DNA of 64,000 nucleotides, taken from positions 10,382,417-10,446,416 of the forward strand of contig NC_045149.1 of assembly GCF_008831285.2 (NCBI RefSeq), written 5' to 3'. This stretch comes from Nymphaea colorata. Its lineage: Eukaryota > Streptophyta > Magnoliopsida > Nymphaeales > Nymphaeaceae. Shown piece after piece: positions 60,608-64,000 of this stretch. The notes under the pieces were generated by a model. That model was not told where the DNA came from and made no database searches. It saw only the letters and a list, made by a program, of their open reading frames with translations. Numbering within the stretch: position 1 is the stretch's first letter; every line of letters starts with the position of its first letter. The translations under genes and the position numbers were made by a program.

Positions 60608-62160
60608 GTACATAATTTTATTTATTTTCAGTCCACATGTTTTTGAACCACTGGGAGGAGTGCTAATGGACCCCTGTGAAAACCCTATCTAAATTAGAAT
60701 CCAGCCCTACCAGACACCAAGCTTGACACAAATTATCAAGGTCTATTGAGAGGGAGAAAGAGAGGGAGAGGAGATGGGGAGAAGAGAGAGGGACAAGAAC
60801 TGGTTCACAGCCTCTATAATGGCACCTTTAATCTCAATCTCAATATTTCTCAATATCATCAAGATAGCACCCTTCAAGATTTGAACTGAGGACATAGTTA
60901 ACACGCCACCCATCCCAATAAGTCATGCTATCTATCACTTAGAGATAGAGATAGAGGGAGAGAATTATCTCCTTGTATTGAGTAGCATAACATGAATATG
61001 ATGCCGAACTGATTGCTTGAAATACCCCCGTAAAATAGGAAGGGATAACCGAGGGCAAAAATCGAATTTCTTTTAAGGATATATCACTAATGTACAATGC
61101 CATGCTAAGAAAGCTAGTTATATGCAGTACCACCAAACATGATTTTCTAGTGCACTGAGGTGTAAAATAACCAGATTACCCTTGATATATCAAGACAAAA
61201 ACCTTTCTAAAAAAACAAAATTAAATTGGAAAGTAGAAAAAAAGGCATTTTCCAAAATATGCATTTATTTTTCAGAAATGGCCAAAATGATCCCTTTTTC
61301 TTTTGGTGCATATATGTGCACGCACTTGGGTGGCTCACGGTTGTGGTGAGTGTTCGGATCCCCAAACATCCACGACCCTGAGGGGCATTTCCATCTTATT
61401 GAAAAAACCCTATTCTTGACCTTACTGGGGTTCTTCCCTTTTATCTAATGTGGGCAATTTACGTCATTTGAAGTAACTAGCTTGGCATCATATTTGCTGA
61501 CAATAATGAAGCAAATAATGCTTAGGTTTCCTAGGGTCACGTGATCCTTAGAGTTATATACTATTGTTCGACAGTTGTATATGTTTAAAGTAGTTTTGGA
61601 ATTTATTCCCTACTGACTTCATTCAAATTATCTTCTGTCATTTTCACTTGTAATATGAATCGATCCTTTGTTACTTTGATCGCAGTTAAAGGCAGACATG
61701 CATTTGACGGTATAAGTTTACCTGATCATTTAAAACTCAGCCTTTTTTTACTAGTTACGTTATGCCATTTTATTGAAAGAAAAGTACAACATTATGGACA
61801 GGTGTTTTCAAAGAGGGTTGGTGCAACAGATATAGTAGGGGTTGGTAGCTAGTTTTCATTTTGATCTTCCGTAGTATCAATTCATTATGCTATAAAAAGG
61901 AGACATCTACATACAAGTTAAAGCATAGTGGAAGTGGCTTGATAATTTAAGGAATAAAAAAAAAAAGTAGGAGTTCGGTGCAGATGAATGGTAAAATGAA
62001 GTAGTCATTCTACTCACCTTGCTCACCCCAAATATTACACAACAAAACTTTCCACGTACTCAAATTTCCAACATTTGAAGGCCAAAGTGTGGATTTGGGA
62101 TAAGCAAAACGCAGGCAGAAAGTGATCTGTCAATTGCCCATGATTCAGGGACGATTAATT
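60608..62160. other. Intergenic, copy B
   Basis: Counterpart of 19,066-20,620; no gene recognised. Confidence 0.5.
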
Positions 62161-62172
62161 CAGCAAAGGCCT

Positions 62173-62180
62173 TATAAAAT
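62173..62180 (+). promoter_or_regulatory. Possible TATA box, copy B
   Basis: TATAAAAT before the CT-rich leader, unchanged from copy A. Confidence 0.4.
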
Positions 62181-62307
62181 ATTACTAAAAGGAGAACCTC
62201 TCCCCTCCCTTCTCTCTCTATGTCTCTCTCTCCCGGACCACTAATGGTTTTCAACCAGGAGAGTTCTGAACCTCTCTTGCCTGGCAGTTTCAGTTTGCTG
62301 GAAACAG

Positions 62308-62484
62308 ATGGCCGATGGTATCAGAAACCTCGATCTTCCCTTCCTCCTGCTGTTTGCGTCATTTTGTGCTGTTTATCCTTCAAGGCCAGAACCCATGTAC
62401 TCGACATGGCGCTGGGGAGCTCATCATGTGCTTGCTGGTCTTCACAGGATTGAGACATGCATGGTGCAGCTGAGAACATGTTGA
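62308..62484 (+). CDS. Possible 58-residue small protein, copy B
   Basis: Same frame as 20,767-20,943 with one Pro-to-Leu change (CCT to CTT). Coding status unproven. Confidence 0.25.
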   Translation: MADGIRNLDLPFLLLFASFCAVYPSRPEPMYSTWRWGAHHVLAGLHRIETCMVQLRTC

Positions 62485-62910
62485 TCTGTGGATGGATGGC
62501 TCCTAAGAGGTGGGGAGCTCGAGAACAACCGCCATCATAGGCAAGTCTGCGTCTTGGCTCTGATCTTGATTTGTGTTTCTTTTCATTTCTTTACTTCTCC
62601 TGTGATTTGGGGAGGAGTTCGTGAACAGATTTGGTGGATTAATTCCATTTTTTTAATGGTAAATTCTTGTCATAACCGCTATGGAATGCTTACGATGGCG
62701 TAAATGGCAATGGAGCATCATTTGCTTCAAGCAACGGTGAAGTACATGGCCTGAGAGAAGGAACTTCATGATTATAATTAAGTAGTTTTTACAATTTCTT
62801 TTCTTTTCATGATGTGCTACGGAGACCACTGTTCACAAGAGCTTCGTAAAAACGCCATTAATATACTCAATCCTTGTGGTTGAAGGAGATACAGAATTCA
62901 ACAGAGAAAG

Positions 62911-64000
62911 AAGATCCATGCACCATTAACTTCCACAAAAGGAGCCACTGCATAAACATTTGAGATTCCAAACACATCAAAAAATTTAATTTGAATATTG
63001 CTGCCATCTTTTCGTAACAAACCTAAAAAGGAAAACACAGACAATAGAGAGGACTGAAAACATAGTTCACAGTATATTTACTTTATGAGTGATAATATTA
63101 CACTTCTCGAGTGTAGTAAGATAATATAAAGACACATTACAAAGTTATCATGACAAGGAAAAGTAACTGTTGCAACAATGGGAAAGGGAAAGATAGAAAA
63201 TCAGTCCTGAACATGAGCTATATTTGTCATTTATTGTGACTGGTCTTGATATGCATATCCTTTAGCTTATCTTGTTTAGACATTCTTTAACATGCTGTCC
63301 CAAACTGAGTGTAGGATCAACAACATTTAGCTTGTCTCTAAAAGTTTTGAACATACTTGAACCAAGAACCTTCATCATACCATAAACAAGTTGCAAATTC
63401 GACCTTATGACTTAACTTGAGATTTGCTTACTAATATATCACGCACAAAATGAAAATCAACCTTGACATGCTTAGTTCAAGTATGAAAAACCAGGTTAGC
63501 TGTCAAATACAATGCTCCTATATTATCACAACATAAAATGAAGGAGGGTGTTATTGATACTCCAAGTTCATGAGAAAGGGACCTCGGCCATAACAACTCT
63601 ACATCAACACAAGCAAGAGACTTATACTCTGCCTTGGTACTAGATTGAGCAACTGTTTGTTGTTTTCAAGAGGCCCATGACACAACATTATTACCCAAGA
63701 ATGTAACAAATCCACGAGTTGATTTTCTGTTGTTTGGCTTCCTGCCAATCAACATTAACAAAAATGGCCAATTGCACAGAAGATGAATTGTTGATTTGAA
63801 GGACGTAACGATGGTTCCATTTAAGTAGTGCAAAATCCTTCCCCAAGACTGACGACAAAAGCAATGTTTTGCCTCATAAATGTGGCATATTGTAAGGCTC
63901 CTACCACACTTCAATACAATGATGAGTTTGTAAAAGCTTGAGAAGCATCATTATTCACTTTGTTTGTGCTCACTGGAGAGGATGTGACCTTTGCCATGGT
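62911..64000 (-). mobile_element. Ty1/copia remnant, 3' part, copy B
   Basis: Matches 23,140-24,229: LTR-like DNA (63,011-63,292), then RNase H on the minus strand (63,914-63,666; NNRKSTRGFVTFLGNNVVSWAS). Runs off the window before the reverse transcriptase. Confidence 0.85.

Larger units (their letters stand above)
42013..64000. repeat. Copy B of the ~42-kb-period direct duplication
   Basis: Counterpart of 1-24,229, same orientation. By eye it has about 0.4% substitutions in DUF547 exons, about 1% in plain intergenic DNA and about 5% in the gypsy LTR. It carries 463-bp and 1,770-bp deletions relative to A, and small gains such as 10 bp near 47,655 and a longer TA run at 42,086. The match still continues at base 64,000. 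Confidence 0.97.

Noticed and set aside
1-64000. A new defence, biosynthetic or RNA-based system
   Set aside because: No gene cluster with linked functions, no array and no recurring unknown protein; the window is ordinary plant genes among decayed TEs inside a large duplication.

Overview
The window is nuclear DNA of a flowering plant. It shows AT-rich intergenic DNA, GT-AG introns, TC/TA microsatellites, decayed plant retroelements and plant-type genes: a DUF547/leucine-zipper protein, mTERF, translin and a fragment of organellar DNA polymerase I. The species cannot be named from the sequence, and nothing bacterial or viral was seen.

The dominant structure is a near-identical duplication. 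Bases 1 to about 24,229 (copy A) recur in the same orientation at 42,013-64,000 (copy B), a period of about 42 kb. Both ends of the match run off the window. Each copy holds, in order: a DUF547 gene (+), a LINE remnant (-), a 102-bp tandem repeat, a Ty3/gypsy retrotransposon (-) in the same target site, an organellar DNA polymerase I pseudogene (+), a CACTA-like element, a hAT-like MITE, a possible small transcription unit and the 3' part of a Ty1/copia remnant (-). Copy B lacks 463 bp inside the gypsy element and 1,770 bp before the copia remnant. Compared by eye, the shared DUF547 exons differ at about 6 positions in 1.65 kb, while the gypsy 5' LTRs differ at about 20 of 416. The insertion therefore predates the duplication, and the element has since changed faster than the exons.

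The single-copy middle (24,230-42,012) holds the rest of the copia remnant, the last exons of a translin gene (28.2-30.0 kb), an intronless mTERF gene (33.7-34.9 kb), several short tandem duplications, and the first three exons of the DUF547 gene that runs into copy B. That copy is complete: ten exons, 611 codons, 40,374-47,399. Copy A's DUF547 gene is cut by the left edge of the window.

The genes do not form a pathway. No previously undescribed biological system was found. The most notable observations are the 42-kb duplication (real tandem array or two haplotypes joined in assembly), the internal clock given by the paired gypsy elements, the cytosine-deamination pattern of their lesions, and gene fragments of POLI and translin.
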